The notes under the pieces: generated by a model
Seen by the model: only the letters and a program-made list of their open reading frames with translations
What the model was told of the DNA's origin: nothing
Databases searched by the model: none
Assembly: GCF_000369525.1 (NCBI RefSeq)
Contig: NZ_KB850070.1
Span: forward strand, 505,439 to 569,438
Source: Acinetobacter higginsii
GTDB lineage: Bacteria; Pseudomonadota; Gammaproteobacteria; Pseudomonadales; Moraxellaceae
Length of the DNA stretch: 64,000 nucleotides
Direction of reading: 5' to 3'
Part shown: positions 10,292 to 21,148 of the stretch, piece by piece
How positions within the stretch are numbered: position 1 is the stretch's first letter
Layout: each line of letters opens with the position of its first letter
Made by a program: the position numbers and the translations under genes

Positions 10292-11953
10292 TTATGGAAT
10301 CATCCACGGCACCAGATAAGCCTGAACCGTGACAATGATGCCAACAAAGACTGTAAATATGATGCTATGTTTTACCGTGAAACGGAACAGGTCCGATTCT
10401 TTTCCAACCAAGCCCACGGCTGCACAGGCAATCGCAATCGATTGCGGTGAAATCATCTTGCCAGTTACCCCACCACTGGTATTGGCTGCGACCAACAACA
10501 CTTCTGGAATACCGATTTGCTGGGCTGTAGTCGCTTGCAAAGCCGAAAACAGCGCATTGGATGAGGTATCTGAACCGGTTAGGAATACACCCAGCCAGCC
10601 CAAGAATGGCGAGAAGAAAGTAAAGGCATGGCCCGTATGCGAGAGTGCCAAAGCCAAGGTCGCAGAAAGACCTGAATAGTTAGCAATAAAAGCAAAGGCC
10701 AACACCATCCCAATCGAATAAATCGGCGTTTTTAATTCATTCAATGTTTCGCCAAAGGTACTAACCGCATCACGGGTTTTCATCTTCAGGAATATGATGG
10801 TGATAATTGCGGCAATAAAAATAGCCGTACCTGTGGCAGAGAGCCAATCAAATTTATAGATCGCTTCATAAGCGGTGGTTTCAGGCACAATCGGGGCCAT
10901 TTTTTCCACCAGCTTATGCAGATACGGGACTTCAATTTTAAAAATCCAGTCCGCCAAAGCACCGTCTTTGGCAAAGAGCGCTTTAAATGGTTTCACACTC
11001 CAAATGGTCACCATCACGGTCAAAATCATAAATGGTGACCATGCTTTGGCAATCTGGGCAATGCTATAACGCTGTTGTGATGAGACCGCATGGCTGGCTG
11101 CTTGTTCATCAGTCATTTCAAAACGGAAAATATGTTTCGGTTTCCAGACACGGAACAACAAGGTCAAACTGACCAATGAGGCAATCGCAGCGGTAATATC
11201 AGGCAGTTCTGGTCCCAAAAAGTTCGAGGTCAGATATTGTGCAATGGCAAAGGCACTACCACCGACCAGTACCGCAGGCCAAGTTTCTTTCACGCCACGC
11301 CAACCGTCCATGATCGCCATAATCCAGAACAGCACAATGATGGTTAAAAAAGGCAATTGGCGGCCTACCATCTGGCTGATTTCCATAGTATCGACACCAG
11401 ACACCTGCCCAGCCACAATAATCGGAATACCCATGGCACCAAAGGCCACAGGAGCCGTATTCACAATCAGACAGAGCCCCGCAGCATAGAGCGGTTTAAA
11501 GCCCAAGCCGACCAATAGAGCTGCTGTAATGGCGACTGGTGCACCAAAGCCTGCCGCACCCTCTAAAAAGGTTCCAAAGGCAAAACCGACCAAGAGCATC
11601 TGTAGGCGCTGATCTTCAGTAATCGACAAAATACTTGAGCGAATCACATCAAACTGCCCCGTTTTTACCGAAATTTTATACAGAAAAACCGCCCCGATAA
11701 TAATCCACGAGATCGGCCATAAACCGTAGAAAAAACCATAAACCACTGAAGCAAATGCCATTTCAGCTGGCATTTGATAAAAGAATAAAGCAATCAACAT
11801 AGCAATGATTACGGTACAGGTTCCCGCGACACTGCCTTTTAAACGAAATACAGCCAAAGCCAAAAAGAAGAAAATAATCGGGATCAGTGCTACAGCACTG
11901 GATAGCCAGATATTGTTTAAAGGATCATATAGTTGTTGCCACACATTTAGCAT
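10292..11953 (-). CDS. lldP: L-lactate permease
   Basis: Inner-membrane proton-coupled lactate (and glycolate) importer of the LctP family, 553 residues with about 12-14 hydrophobic helices. N-terminal [19 protein letters not shown] matches the family. The conserved [11 protein letters not shown] segment lies near residue 145, and [19 protein letters not shown] near 490. The ATG at 11953 is 6 nt after AAGGAG, a better choice than the ATG two codons upstream, which abuts the ribosome site. It is the first gene of the lactate operon. Confidence 0.96.
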   Translation of the reverse strand: MLNVWQQLYDPLNNIWLSSAVALIPIIFFFLALAVFRLKGSVAGTCTVIIAMLIALFFYQMPAEMAFASVVYGFFYGLWPISWIIIGAVFLYKISVKTGQFDVIRSSILSITEDQRLQMLLVGFAFGTFLEGAAGFGAPVAITAALLVGLGFKPLYAAGLCLIVNTAPVAFGAMGIPIIVAGQVSGVDTMEISQMVGRQLPFLTIIVLFWIMAIMDGWRGVKETWPAVLVGGSAFAIAQYLTSNFLGPELPDITAAIASLVSLTLLFRVWKPKHIFRFEMTDEQAASHAVSSQQRYSIAQIAKAWSPFMILTVMVTIWSVKPFKALFAKDGALADWIFKIEVPYLHKLVEKMAPIVPETTAYEAIYKFDWLSATGTAIFIAAIITIIFLKMKTRDAVSTFGETLNELKTPIYSIGMVLAFAFIANYSGLSATLALALSHTGHAFTFFSPFLGWLGVFLTGSDTSSNALFSALQATTAQQIGIPEVLLVAANTSGGVTGKMISPQSIAIACAAVGLVGKESDLFRFTVKHSIIFTVFVGIIVTVQAYLVPWMIP

Positions 11954-12341
11954 TCTCATCTCCTTGAAATGCTGGGCGTCATTTTGTTTTTACTTCGATA
12001 TTTAACGAATCTTCACAATATTGGTATGACCAATATTTAATAAATCAGCAAATCTTACTCATTCGCAATCTTCATGCATCTTAATTATATGAATTATCAG
12101 GATCAACCCTATCAACGCAATCATAATTGGTATGACCAATAATAATTAAAATAAATCAATCCTTTTCTGTTCATGTGCGCTTTCGGCATTCGACTAAAGT
12201 CTGATAAAAATTTTCCAACCAGCATTCAATTTATGTAGCTCAGGTCCTCAACCGCTGAAGATAAAACAATAAATATGACTTTGTAGCGATATCTGTATAA
12301 TCTGTTCACAACTCAAATCACATCACTATGAATTGAACAAT
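11954..12341. promoter_or_regulatory. lldP/pgm divergent control region with two LldR-type operators
   Basis: The 15-mer ATTGGTATGACCAAT occurs twice, at 12020-12034 (within a longer 21-bp dyad, 12017-12037) and at 12126-12140; the centres are 106 bp apart, close to ten helical turns. The half-sites TTGGT/ACCAA match the LldR/FadR-type pattern. A TATAAT at 12296-12301 is a likely -10 for pgm on the plus strand. The remainder is AT-rich with no gene. Confidence 0.8.
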
Positions 12342-13712
12342 ATGACTCAACTGACTTGCTTTAAAGCCTACGATATTCGCGGCAAACTCGGTACTGAACT
12401 GAATGAAGAGATTGCTTATAACATTGGTCGTGCCTATGGGCAGATCTATCAACCGAAAACCGTGGTGATTGGTTGTGATATCCGTTTAAGTAGCGAAGGC
12501 TTAAAACAGGCCACAATTCGAGGCTTAAATGATGCAGGTATCAATGTGCTTGATTTGGGCATGACCGGCACAGAAGAAGTCTATTTCGCAGCTTTTCATT
12601 TGGATGTACAAGGCGGTATCGAAGTGACTGCCAGCCACAACCCAATGGATTACAACGGGATGAAACTGGTGCGTGAAAATGCACGTCCAATCAGTGCAGA
12701 AACAGGCTTAAAAGAAATTCAGGCACTGGCTGAAACAGGGCAATTTGTAGAGGTCGCACAAAAAGGTACGACCCAACCCTACAATATTTTGCCTGAGTTT
12801 ATTGAACACCTACTCACCTATATTGATCCACAAAAAATTAAACCCCTTAAACTTGTGGTCAATGCGGGCAATGGCGCAGCAGGTCATGTGATTGACGCCA
12901 TCGAACAAAAATTCCAGCAACTGAATATTCCAGTAGAATTTATTAAAATTCACCACGAAGCAGATGGTCGCTTCCCGAATGGTATTCCGAACCCAATTCT
13001 GATTGAAAACCGCGACAGCACTCGTAATGCTGTGCTGCAACATCAGGCGGATATGGGGATTGCTTGGGATGGCGACTTTGACCGTTGCTTCCTGTTTGAT
13101 GAAAAAGGCCAATTTATCGAAGGTTATTACATCGTTGGTTTATTGGCACAGGCCTTCCTGATCAAACAATCAGGTGAAAAGATTGTGCATGATCCACGTC
13201 TGGTCTGGAATACCTTTGACATCGTCGATCAATACCAAGGCATCGCAGTGCAATCTAAATCTGGACATGCTTTTATTAAGGATGTCATGCGTGAGCACAA
13301 TGCCGTGTACGGCGGGGAAATGAGCGCACATCACTATTTCCGTGACTTTGCCTATTGCGATAGCGGTATGATCCCTTGGTTACTCACCATTGCCCTGCTT
13401 TCGGAAACGGGTCAATCTCTTTCAACTTTAGTTGAAAACATGATTGCCAAATTCCCATGTAGCGGTGAAATCAATTTTAAAGTGGCGGATACACAAGCCA
13501 CTGTACAAAAGATTTTTGATCATTATGCCGATCAGAATCCACAGGTTGATCGTACCGATGGTGTGAGCCTTGATTTTGGTGCATGGCGTTTAAATGTCCG
13601 TGCTTCGAATACCGAGCCTTTACTGCGTTTAAATATTGAAAGTCGTGCCGACCAAAACCCAGAACCGATGCAACATTATGTCGATGAATTAACGGTGTTA
13701 ATTCAGGGTTAA
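12342..13712 (+). CDS. pgm: Phosphoglucomutase / phosphomannomutase
   Basis: Interconverts hexose 1- and 6-phosphates (Glc and possibly Man) to supply GalU and hence capsule and LOS precursors. It is 456 residues with the four-domain alpha-D-phosphohexomutase layout. The phospho-serine loop [13 protein letters not shown] lies near residue 100, the Mg-binding DGDFDRCF near 245, the sugar-binding [10 protein letters not shown] near 325, and the phosphate loop [12 protein letters not shown] near 420. The start is ATG at 12342; there is no strong ribosome site. It is the last gene of the K locus on the lldP side and is convergent with the leftward gne1-gpi-ugd-galU genes. Confidence 0.95.
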   Translation: MTQLTCFKAYDIRGKLGTELNEEIAYNIGRAYGQIYQPKTVVIGCDIRLSSEGLKQATIRGLNDAGINVLDLGMTGTEEVYFAAFHLDVQGGIEVTASHNPMDYNGMKLVRENARPISAETGLKEIQALAETGQFVEVAQKGTTQPYNILPEFIEHLLTYIDPQKIKPLKLVVNAGNGAAGHVIDAIEQKFQQLNIPVEFIKIHHEADGRFPNGIPNPILIENRDSTRNAVLQHQADMGIAWDGDFDRCFLFDEKGQFIEGYYIVGLLAQAFLIKQSGEKIVHDPRLVWNTFDIVDQYQGIAVQSKSGHAFIKDVMREHNAVYGGEMSAHHYFRDFAYCDSGMIPWLLTIALLSETGQSLSTLVENMIAKFPCSGEINFKVADTQATVQKIFDHYADQNPQVDRTDGVSLDFGAWRLNVRASNTEPLLRLNIESRADQNPEPMQHYVDELTVLIQG

Positions 13713-13720
13713 TTCAGCCC

Positions 13721-13753
13721 AATAAAAAAGGAGCCTATCGCTCCTTTTTTATT
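13721..13753. terminator. Bidirectional terminator between pgm and gne1
   Basis: Stem AATAAAAAAGGAGC / GCTCCTTTTTTATT with a 5-nt loop, and T runs on both strands. It ends the rightward pgm message and the long leftward capsule message. Confidence 0.9.
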
Positions 13754-13763
13754 GCTGTTCTAT

Positions 13764-14780
13764 TCAGTTAAAGCCGTTGGGATTCTGCTTCTGCCAGTTC
13801 CAACTGTCTGCCAACATATCTTCCAACGTATATTGAGGCTGCCAACCCAACTCTGTAATCGCACGGCTATTGTCTGCAAATGAAGTGGCGACATCACCTG
13901 CACGACGTGGTGCAAATTCAAATGCAACAGGTACAGCATTGATTTGCTCAAAGGTATTTTTAACTTCTAATACAGATGAACCATTGCCTGTCCCAATGTT
14001 CCAAGCACGACATCCTTGAGCAGATAAGCGATTATTTAAGGCACACAAATGCGCATTGGCCAAATCGACCACATGGATATAATCACGAACCCCTGTACCA
14101 TCAACGGTGTCATAATCATTGCCATAAATTGCCAGCTTTTCACGACGACCAACTGCAACTTGTGTGACATAAGGCATTAAGTTATTTGGAATCCCCTGCG
14201 GATCTTCTCCAATCTGACCGCTTTTATGCGCACCGACAGGGTTAAAATAACGAAGTAAAGCAATCGACCAACGCGAGTCTGCCTGTGCCAGTTTTTGCAG
14301 CATTTGCTCGACAATCAGTTTGGTATAACCATAATTGTTATTTGGCATACCTGTTGGCATATCTTCATTTAACGGAGAACTATTGGCTTCATCATATACC
14401 GTTGCAGATGAACTAAATACCAAGTTAAATACGCCAGCGCGTTCCATCGCCTTGACCAATTGAGCACTGCCGGCAATGTTATTATCAAAATAAGTCAATG
14501 GAACCTGTTGGCTCTCACCGACAGCTTTGAGACCTGCAAAATGAATGACCGCATCAATAGAATAGGCCTGAAAGACCTGATCTAACGCATCCTGATTACG
14601 AATATCACCTTTTACAAAAACCAAGCTTTTATTGGCGAGTTTCTGTACACGACGTAAAGCTTCTTCAGAACTATTTGAAAGATTATCAAATACAACAACG
14701 TCATGACTTGCATTGAGTAGTTCTAAACAGGTATGTGAGCCAATATAACCCGCACCACCTGTGACTAAAATTTTAGCCAT
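13764..14780 (-). CDS. gne1: UDP-GlcNAc/UDP-Glc 4-epimerase (Gne1/GalE type)
   Basis: Extended SDR epimerase, 338 residues. NAD-binding [10 protein letters not shown] is at the N-terminus and the catalytic Tyr-X3-Lys at YGYTK near residue 150. At the position of the E. coli GalE gatekeeper Tyr299 there is Ser300 (GDVATSFAD). A small residue there is known to let bulky N-acetylated substrates fit, so it probably makes UDP-GalNAc as well as, or instead of, UDP-Gal. Its position between gpi and pgm is that of gne1 in Acinetobacter K loci. It overlaps gpi by 8 bp. galE is the alternative name if the activity proves to be only UDP-Glc/UDP-Gal. Confidence 0.88.
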   Translation of the reverse strand: MAKILVTGGAGYIGSHTCLELLNASHDVVVFDNLSNSSEEALRRVQKLANKSLVFVKGDIRNQDALDQVFQAYSIDAVIHFAGLKAVGESQQVPLTYFDNNIAGSAQLVKAMERAGVFNLVFSSSATVYDEANSSPLNEDMPTGMPNNNYGYTKLIVEQMLQKLAQADSRWSIALLRYFNPVGAHKSGQIGEDPQGIPNNLMPYVTQVAVGRREKLAIYGNDYDTVDGTGVRDYIHVVDLANAHLCALNNRLSAQGCRAWNIGTGNGSSVLEVKNTFEQINAVPVAFEFAPRRAGDVATSFADNSRAITELGWQPQYTLEDMLADSWNWQKQNPNGFN

Positions 14781-16449
14781 CTATTTTTCCTAACAATATT
14801 TTCAACAAACCTTGCGTCGATGTATCAAAAGCAGATAAATCATCTTGCTCACGGTTTAAAATCGGTAACAGTTGATTGGCAATCTCTTTACCTTTTTCAA
14901 CCCCCCATTGATCAAAGGGATTAATATTCCACAATACCGACTGCACAAAAACTTTGTGTTCATACGTCGCAATCAGCATCCCTAAACTATAAGGATTCAG
15001 CTCTTTGAGTAAAATGGTTGAACTTGGCTGATTGCCTTCGTATTGCTTATAAGCAGGTAAATCTTCAAGTTCATCTGCTGCCAAAGCTTGATTACCAAAG
15101 GCCAATAATCGCGACTGCGCCAAACAATTCGATAAGGCCAGATGATGCTGTTCAACCAAAGCCTCTGCACTTTCAGCATAAGTAAATTGATTGGCATTAT
15201 AACGCTTTACCGGTGCAATAAAGTCACAACTGACTGAATGCGTGCCTTGATGCAGCAACTGATAAAAGGCATGCTGAGCATTAGGTCCAACCTCCCCCCA
15301 CACAATCGGGCAAGTGGCTGTATTCACCTTTTCGCCATTACGCTGGATCGATTTACCATTGGACTCCATTTCAAGCTGCTGCAAATAAGCGGCGAAATAT
15401 TTGAGTCGGCCGTCATAGGGCAACACAGCATGGGTTTGGATTTCAAGGAAATTATTATTCCATGCCCCTAACAATCCCATCAATACCGGAATATTCTGCT
15501 GAAATGGTGCTGTTTGAAAATGTTGATCAATCTCGTGCGCGCCCGCTAACAACTGCTTAAAACCATCAACTCCAATCGTCAGCGCAATCGGCAGACCAAT
15601 ACAAGACCAAAGTGAATAACGACCACCGACCCAGTCCCATAGCAACAGCTGCTTATCAGCGGCAATGCCCCATTCCGTCATTTTTTCAGGTTTGGTCGAG
15701 ACCCCAATAAAATGATTCTGCAGAATTTTTTCATTCTGTCCAAGCGACTTTTCTAACCATTGACGCACAGTTTGTGCATTCGACAAGGTATCAATGGTGC
15801 CAAATGACTTCGAGGAAATAATAAATAATGTCGTTTCTGGGCGCAACTGATGTAGCAGGTCAGACAGTTGACTACCATCCATGGTCGAGACAAAGTGCAC
15901 ATCTAAAGGCTTTGTACTCGTCACCTTAAAATCAGACAATGCATGTGTCACCATTAAAGGGCCTAAATCAGAGCCTCCGACACCAATATTGACCACATCC
16001 TGAATGACTTCACCTGTTGCGCCACGATATTGTCCAGCATGGATTTTATCCACCAAAGCATACATCCGCTCCAGCTGTTGCTGTACCTGTTGATTCTCCT
16101 GAGGAAAATCTGGACTCGATTGCGGCAAGCGTAGAGCCCAATGCATTGCGGCACGATGCTCGGTATAATTAATTTGTTCCGAAGAAAATAATGTCTTAAT
16201 CCATTGTTTTAAATCTTGTGCCTGAGCTAAGTCGACCAAGCCATTTAAAATATTTTGATCAATACGATGTTTACTAAAATCTAGAACAATTTGATCATGT
16301 TCAACTGAGAACCGTTTAAAGCGTGAGGGATCTGCTGCAAATAATTCTTTGAGATGAACCTCTTTAATTTGCTTTTGCAAAGATGATAAATGCTCAAGCA
16401 CTGACGCTGGTGCCTTAACGGCAAAAGGCTGAATTTGCTTGATCATCAT
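14773..16449 (-). CDS. gpi: Glucose-6-phosphate isomerase
   Basis: Interconverts glucose 6-phosphate and fructose 6-phosphate. The 558-residue phosphoglucose isomerase has the signatures [12 protein letters not shown] (near residue 152), [13 protein letters not shown] (near 210), [13 protein letters not shown] (near 272) and the [11 protein letters not shown] and [14 protein letters not shown] segments. The ATG at 16449 shares a base with the ugd stop (TAATG). A second ATG follows immediately. It belongs to the leftward galU-ugd-gpi-gne1 module conserved in Acinetobacter capsule loci. Confidence 0.96.
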   Translation of the reverse strand: MMIKQIQPFAVKAPASVLEHLSSLQKQIKEVHLKELFAADPSRFKRFSVEHDQIVLDFSKHRIDQNILNGLVDLAQAQDLKQWIKTLFSSEQINYTEHRAAMHWALRLPQSSPDFPQENQQVQQQLERMYALVDKIHAGQYRGATGEVIQDVVNIGVGGSDLGPLMVTHALSDFKVTSTKPLDVHFVSTMDGSQLSDLLHQLRPETTLFIISSKSFGTIDTLSNAQTVRQWLEKSLGQNEKILQNHFIGVSTKPEKMTEWGIAADKQLLLWDWVGGRYSLWSCIGLPIALTIGVDGFKQLLAGAHEIDQHFQTAPFQQNIPVLMGLLGAWNNNFLEIQTHAVLPYDGRLKYFAAYLQQLEMESNGKSIQRNGEKVNTATCPIVWGEVGPNAQHAFYQLLHQGTHSVSCDFIAPVKRYNANQFTYAESAEALVEQHHLALSNCLAQSRLLAFGNQALAADELEDLPAYKQYEGNQPSSTILLKELNPYSLGMLIATYEHKVFVQSVLWNINPFDQWGVEKGKEIANQLLPILNREQDDLSAFDTSTQGLLKILLGKIDG

Positions 16450-17708
16450 TAACGCCCCACGCCCATATATGCGAAACCTTGTAATTTAACATAGTCTGGA
16501 TCATAAATATTGCGACCATCCAATATCAAAGGATGTGCCATCAGTTGTTCGAGCTGTTTAAAGTCCGGACTCCAGTATTGTTTCCATGCGGTTAAAACAC
16601 ATAGACCGTGCACATTTTTCACCGCATCATACTGATCATCACAGAGGACTAAATCGTCACGCTGCCCATACATCTGTTTAATTTCATCCAAAGCCTGCGG
16701 ATCATGTAGATGAACCGTCACCCCTTGCGCCCATAGTGCCGCAAGCATTTGGTGAATGGGTGATTGCTGAATACTTGAGGTATTTTCTTTAAAAGAAGCC
16801 CCCCAAATTGCAACGGACTTACCCTTTAAATCACCATGATAATAGTTCCAAAACTTACGGAACAGGATTTCTTTTTGTTGCTCATTGATGTCCCATACTT
16901 GTGCAAGCAATTGGCTTTTAACGCCTGTATTTGCAACTGTATTAGAGAGTGTCAAAATATCATGAGAAAAATTTTCACCGCCAAAACCAGCACCAGGGGC
17001 TAAGTAAGCTGAACCAATACGGTTATCCGCCGCCATACCCTGACGGACTGAAGCAATATCAATCCCGAGTTTCTCAGCAACCACGGCCAAGTCATTAATA
17101 TAGCTAATTCTTGTCGCCAACATGCCTGAAATACTGAGCTTCGTAAATTCAGCATCCAAAATTGGCATAAACAGATACTGCTGTGTCAAAGGAAAAAGAG
17201 GCCTTAGCAATTCTTTTACTTTACTCTGAACGTCAACTTGCGTGCACCCTACAATCATTTGTTTTGCTTGAGTTAAACTCTGTAAAGCATTTCCTTCTTG
17301 AATCGTATCTGGTAAATAAACCCAGTCATCTTCGGAAAGGATTTGTTTAAAGTGATCAGTCCCCTGCAAACCAAAGGTTGAAGCATTAATCATCAGTTTT
17401 GGATGAATAATCGGGCGCTGTTTTAACGACTGTAGCAGTTGAAAAACTTGTTGTTCTTGTGTTTGATTAAAACTAAATAAATAGGCATCTATATCTAAAG
17501 GGATAGCATCCAAATCACGATAACTGAGAAAACCACTGTTTAACTGTTGTTCCAGTAAACGGCTAACATTTTCATCATGAAATGAGTACTGCTGATCAGC
17601 GGAATTATCATTGAGATGTGAGCACCAATACACAAAGTGCCCAGATTCAGACAATAATGCAGACATCACGCCTGCATATAATGTATTGCCAAAGATTGCA
17701 ACTTTCAT
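16449..17708 (-). CDS. ugd: UDP-glucose 6-dehydrogenase family protein lacking the catalytic cysteine
   Basis: The 419-residue protein has the three UGD domains: an N-terminal Rossmann fold, a central dimer domain with [18 protein letters not shown], and a C-terminal domain with [11 protein letters not shown]. By position it is ugd of the K-locus module (galU-ugd-gpi). However, the family active-site motif GFGGSCFPKD appears as [10 protein letters not shown], so the nucleophilic Cys is Asn246, and the N-terminal dinucleotide loop GNTLYAG is not a clean GxGxxG. UDP-GlcA production is therefore doubtful on sequence. ATG at 17708 follows AGGG at 10 nt; a GTG two codons upstream is the alternative. 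Confidence 0.8.
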   Translation of the reverse strand: MKVAIFGNTLYAGVMSALLSESGHFVYWCSHLNDNSADQQYSFHDENVSRLLEQQLNSGFLSYRDLDAIPLDIDAYLFSFNQTQEQQVFQLLQSLKQRPIIHPKLMINASTFGLQGTDHFKQILSEDDWVYLPDTIQEGNALQSLTQAKQMIVGCTQVDVQSKVKELLRPLFPLTQQYLFMPILDAEFTKLSISGMLATRISYINDLAVVAEKLGIDIASVRQGMAADNRIGSAYLAPGAGFGGENFSHDILTLSNTVANTGVKSQLLAQVWDINEQQKEILFRKFWNYYHGDLKGKSVAIWGASFKENTSSIQQSPIHQMLAALWAQGVTVHLHDPQALDEIKQMYGQRDDLVLCDDQYDAVKNVHGLCVLTAWKQYWSPDFKQLEQLMAHPLILDGRNIYDPDYVKLQGFAYMGVGR

Positions 17709-17724
17709 AACCACATGCCCTAAA

Positions 17725-18600
17725 CTACAGGGCCAATTCTTGAATTAAGCCCTTAAAATCTGCGCCCAATTTGGGATGCTCAATACCATAGTGTAATACA
17801 GCTTTTAGGTATCCAAGCTTACTACCACAATCGAAAGTCTGCCCTTTCATGCGATACGCTTCAACAGCTTCTGCTTGCTGTAATGCTGCAATGGCATCAG
17901 TGAGCTGAATTTCATTTCCAGCTCCGCGTGGGGTATTTTCTAAAAGCGCCATAATCTGTGCTGGTAAAATATAACGACCAACCACAGATAAGTTCGAAGG
18001 TGCTGTACCCACCGCAGGTTTTTCAACGATTCCCTGCATCACAACGCTTTCACCTTCATTCGGTGAAACCGCGACATCCACAATACCATATTGATCAACC
18101 AAATGATCAGGTACTGCTTCAACCATAATCTGTGCTGCTTGAGATGTCTCAAAGCGCTGGATCATCAGAGACAAATCATTTTCAGAGACTTGATTCTTGA
18201 CTAAAACGTCAGGTAATAATACGGCAAAGGCTTCATTACCCACGATATCTTTTGCACAAAGTACAGCATGCCCAAGGCCTAAAGGCTGCGGCTGACGCAC
18301 GCTCACAACGCTGACATGCTTCGGTAAAATATCAGTAATTTCTTTGAGTAGATCAAATTTCTTTTTTTGTTCTAAAGTTGTTTCTAACTCGAAATTACGA
18401 TCAAAATAATTCTCAATCGAGGCTTTAGAGGAATGTGTGACCAAAATAATTTGTTCAATCCCAGCATCAACTGCTTCACGTACCACATATTCAATGGCTG
18501 GACGATCAACAACAGTCACCATTTCCTTTGGAATAGATTTGCTTGCTGGTAAGAATCGTGTACCTAAACCTGCGACAGGTAAAATTGCTTTCTTGATCAT
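17725..18600 (-). CDS. galU: UTP-glucose-1-phosphate uridylyltransferase
   Basis: Forms UDP-glucose from Glc-1-P and UTP, the entry point for UDP-Gal and related donors. It is 291 residues with the N-terminal nucleotidyltransferase signature AGLGTRFLPASKSIPKEM (residues 10-27), VDRPAIEYVV, and PLGLGHAVLCAKD near residue 105 with the metal-binding Asp in LLPDVLV. It lies 16 bp before ugd and after the initiating transferase, in the same leftward transcription direction. Confidence 0.97.
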   Translation of the reverse strand: MIKKAILPVAGLGTRFLPASKSIPKEMVTVVDRPAIEYVVREAVDAGIEQIILVTHSSKASIENYFDRNFELETTLEQKKKFDLLKEITDILPKHVSVVSVRQPQPLGLGHAVLCAKDIVGNEAFAVLLPDVLVKNQVSENDLSLMIQRFETSQAAQIMVEAVPDHLVDQYGIVDVAVSPNEGESVVMQGIVEKPAVGTAPSNLSVVGRYILPAQIMALLENTPRGAGNEIQLTDAIAALQQAEAVEAYRMKGQTFDCGSKLGYLKAVLHYGIEHPKLGADFKGLIQELAL

Positions 18601-18632
18601 TACATTACTACTTCATTGATTTAGATAGATCT

Positions 18633-19250
18633 TCAAGAGTTAATTTTATCTTGTTCTTGTAAATTATTCCCCTTAAATAAAGAGGGACCAACATGTCCAG
18701 GCGCATTAATTCCTTCACGTTTCAACATAACGCCTAATGTTTTCCACATGATTTTAAAATCAACGAAGGTATTATGATGATCGACATACCAAACATCACA
18801 TTTAAAGCGGTCTTCATAATCTAATTCATTACGCCCACTCACTTGTGCTAAGCCGGTCATCCCAGGTTTTACATCCAAACGACGCGCTTGCTCAGGTGAA
18901 TAAAGTTCAACAAATTCTTTTAACATTGGCCGAGGCCCAACGACGCTCATATCGCCTTTTAGCACATTAAATAGCTGTGGCATTTCATCCAAGCTTGTAG
19001 AGCGTAATTTTTGTCCAAATGGTGTAATCCGCTGCTCATCAGGTAAAGCGTTACCTTCGGAATCTGTAGCATCTTTCATCGAGCGGAACTTAATCATTTT
19101 AAATAGCTTACCGTCTTTACCAGGGCGTTCCTGATAAAAAAAGATAGGAGCGCCTAAGTTCTTCCTGACCTTGTAAGCAACGAGAATAAATATTGGAGAA
19201 AGTAATAAAATTGCTACAGATGCAACAACTATATCAACAAGCCTTTTCAT
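18633..19250 (-). CDS. itrA: Initiating undecaprenyl-phosphate sugar-1-P transferase (Itr family)
   Basis: Starts the K unit by moving a sugar-1-phosphate from a UDP-sugar onto undecaprenyl phosphate. It is 205 residues from ATG 19250. It has a single N-terminal hydrophobic helix (about residues 2-24), then the small bacterial sugar-transferase core: KFRSM near 50, the DE pair in LRSTSLDEMPQLFNVLKGDMS near 85-105, and VGPRP. This is the PglC-like monotopic fold. The partner gene gne1 makes UDP-GalNAc likely as donor, but the exact sugar cannot be read from sequence. An in-frame start 7 codons upstream lacks a ribosome site. Confidence 0.88.
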   Translation of the reverse strand: MKRLVDIVVASVAILLLSPIFILVAYKVRKNLGAPIFFYQERPGKDGKLFKMIKFRSMKDATDSEGNALPDEQRITPFGQKLRSTSLDEMPQLFNVLKGDMSVVGPRPMLKEFVELYSPEQARRLDVKPGMTGLAQVSGRNELDYEDRFKCDVWYVDHHNTFVDFKIMWKTLGVMLKREGINAPGHVGPSLFKGNNLQEQDKINS

Positions 19251-19277
19251 TGTTTGAAACCCATATATCAAAATAAT

Positions 19278-20099
19278 TTAGACTTTCTTCCTAAGAAAAT
19301 TATTATAAATTTTCCCCAACATCGTGGATGGTAGTAGTCGAAACACTGACCGTAACAAAAAAACTATATTAGCATGAATTGGATCTTGTAACTTCAACTC
19401 TTTTTTTAAATCCAACAACTTTTTTTCACTTTTAATATATTCCAAGCCTTTACGTCGAGCATGCATTCCATTATCAATACGTGCGTACACTAAAACATCT
19501 GGTAAATTTCTAATTTCATAGCCTTTAGCGATTAGTCTAAGAAAAAGATTATAGTCCTCCATCCATAAATGATGCTGATACCCACCAACAGATAAAACAG
19601 CTAGTTTACGATAAGCAATCGTCATATTATTAAATGGACTTTGCTTTATTGCATAAGACTTTAATTCATCATGCGACAATGGAACTTTACGCATACCTGT
19701 TGGATTTTTAATACTATCAATAAATTCAAAAATTTGCCCCCCAACAATAGAAACATCTGGATGACGCACCAAAAAATCTATCTGTTTTTCAAAACGCTCT
19801 GGAACACAGATATCATCTGTATCAACAATACATACGATATCAAAAGTACACTCTTGTAAACCAATATTCTTGGCTCTACCTGTACCAACATTTTCAGTAA
19901 GTTTCTTAGTGCGTAAAATTGGACCTAATTTATCTTTCCATTCCGAAATAACACAATTCAGCTCTGGGGTCAAGGGACCGTCTTCAACTAAGATAACTTC
20001 GGTTGGCTTTAATATCTGTTTATCCCAAATACTCTCCATACACATATTAAAGTGCTCAGAGTTTTCTTTGTAATAAATAGAGATTAATACTGAAAACAT
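19278..20099 (-). CDS. Family 2 glycosyltransferase (Gtr, next to initiating transferase)
   Basis: Cytoplasmic GT-A glycosyltransferase, 273 residues, likely adding the second sugar of the K unit because its gene is paired with the initiating transferase. The GT2 core is clear: MFSVLISIYYKE at the start, LVEDGPLTPEL near residue 37, NVGTGRAKNIGL near 70, and the metal-binding IVDTDDI near 90, with a W-MEDYNLFLRL segment near 180. From memory it resembles the Gtr5-type enzymes found beside itrA in some A. baumannii K loci. Sugar specificity is unassigned. It lies 6 bp from the next gene upstream. Confidence 0.85.
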   Translation of the reverse strand: MFSVLISIYYKENSEHFNMCMESIWDKQILKPTEVILVEDGPLTPELNCVISEWKDKLGPILRTKKLTENVGTGRAKNIGLQECTFDIVCIVDTDDICVPERFEKQIDFLVRHPDVSIVGGQIFEFIDSIKNPTGMRKVPLSHDELKSYAIKQSPFNNMTIAYRKLAVLSVGGYQHHLWMEDYNLFLRLIAKGYEIRNLPDVLVYARIDNGMHARRKGLEYIKSEKKLLDLKKELKLQDPIHANIVFLLRSVFRLLPSTMLGKIYNNFLRKKV

Positions 20100-20104
20100 T
20101 TCAA

Positions 20105-21145
20105 TTATCCTTTCAGAACTCTTTCAACCCAAATATTGATAATTTGCTCGACCTGATATTTCCGAGCATTCAACAATGAGTTTTTTGAGAATTGGGTCAG
20201 TAAATCTGGTGAGGATGCTAACTCTAACATCGCTTTTGCCAATCCTGGAATATCTTGGGTTTTAATCAACAAACCATTCTGACCATTTTGTATCACATCA
20301 CTCGGTCCATTAGGACAATCATACGATACTATTGGCAAACCAAAACTTTGGGCTTCAATTAAAACCATTGGTAAACCTTCATATTTTGAAGACATTACAA
20401 AAAAGCTAGACTCTTCATAAACAGATTTCACATCAGATGTAACACCTTTCAAAGTCACATTTTGAAGAACATTTTTATCTATATACTCTTGTAGCATTCC
20501 GAACTGTTCTCCCTCACCATAAATATGAAGTTTCCAGTTTGGAATTGAAGTATAAATTTTTTCCCAAGCCCTTAATAAATGAATATAGTTTTTTTGGTCT
20601 GTTAAGCGACCAATAGTTACAATTTTTTGATTATGCTTATTGATTGTTAAAGCTATAGGGAAAGGCGAAAAATTAGGAATAACAAGAACATTTTTATGAA
20701 ACGAGTCAAACTGCGTTTTATCATTTTGAGTTAATGTAATAATTTTATTAAACTTAGATGCACGAAATTTATATAAAAATTGCACCCACTTTGCACGACT
20801 TAAAAAAGCAACGTGTTCTAAAGATACGAGTTGACAATTACTTGGAATACTCAAAAAACTACTCAATAAGGACAACTTACCCATATTATGTACGACAATA
20901 ATATCTGGTTTAGCTGTATTAATATAATTATTCGTCTGCTTATAAAAGCTTAAATAATTTCCAGCAAAATCTTTAACAACCACTTTATCATCTAAAGGAT
21001 ATGCCACCAGTGTCTCAGTTGTATCTCTATTAAGAATAGTAACTTTATAATCTAGATTTACAAAAGAATTTGCTAACTGACATACTACTCGCTCTGTGCC
21101 AGACTTATAACGAAGTGAACTAACAATAAAAACTAAATTAATCAA
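20105..21145 (-). CDS. Family 4 (GT-B) glycosyltransferase
   Basis: Retaining GT-B enzyme, 346 residues. The N-terminal domain has SLRYKSGTERVVCQLAN (a glycosyltransferase group 4 N-terminal motif). The C-terminal group 1 domain has TIGRLTDQKNY near residue 190, KLHIYGEGEQ near 215, and the E-X7-E motif in EGLPMVLIE near 270. It forms one linkage of the K unit. It is packed between wzy (3-bp gap) and the preceding GT2. The DNA is strongly AT-rich. Confidence 0.88.
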   Translation of the reverse strand: MINLVFIVSSLRYKSGTERVVCQLANSFVNLDYKVTILNRDTTETLVAYPLDDKVVVKDFAGNYLSFYKQTNNYINTAKPDIIVVHNMGKLSLLSSFLSIPSNCQLVSLEHVAFLSRAKWVQFLYKFRASKFNKIITLTQNDKTQFDSFHKNVLVIPNFSPFPIALTINKHNQKIVTIGRLTDQKNYIHLLRAWEKIYTSIPNWKLHIYGEGEQFGMLQEYIDKNVLQNVTLKGVTSDVKSVYEESSFFVMSSKYEGLPMVLIEAQSFGLPIVSYDCPNGPSDVIQNGQNGLLIKTQDIPGLAKAMLELASSPDLLTQFSKNSLLNARKYQVEQIINIWVERVLKG

Positions 21146-21148
21146 ATT

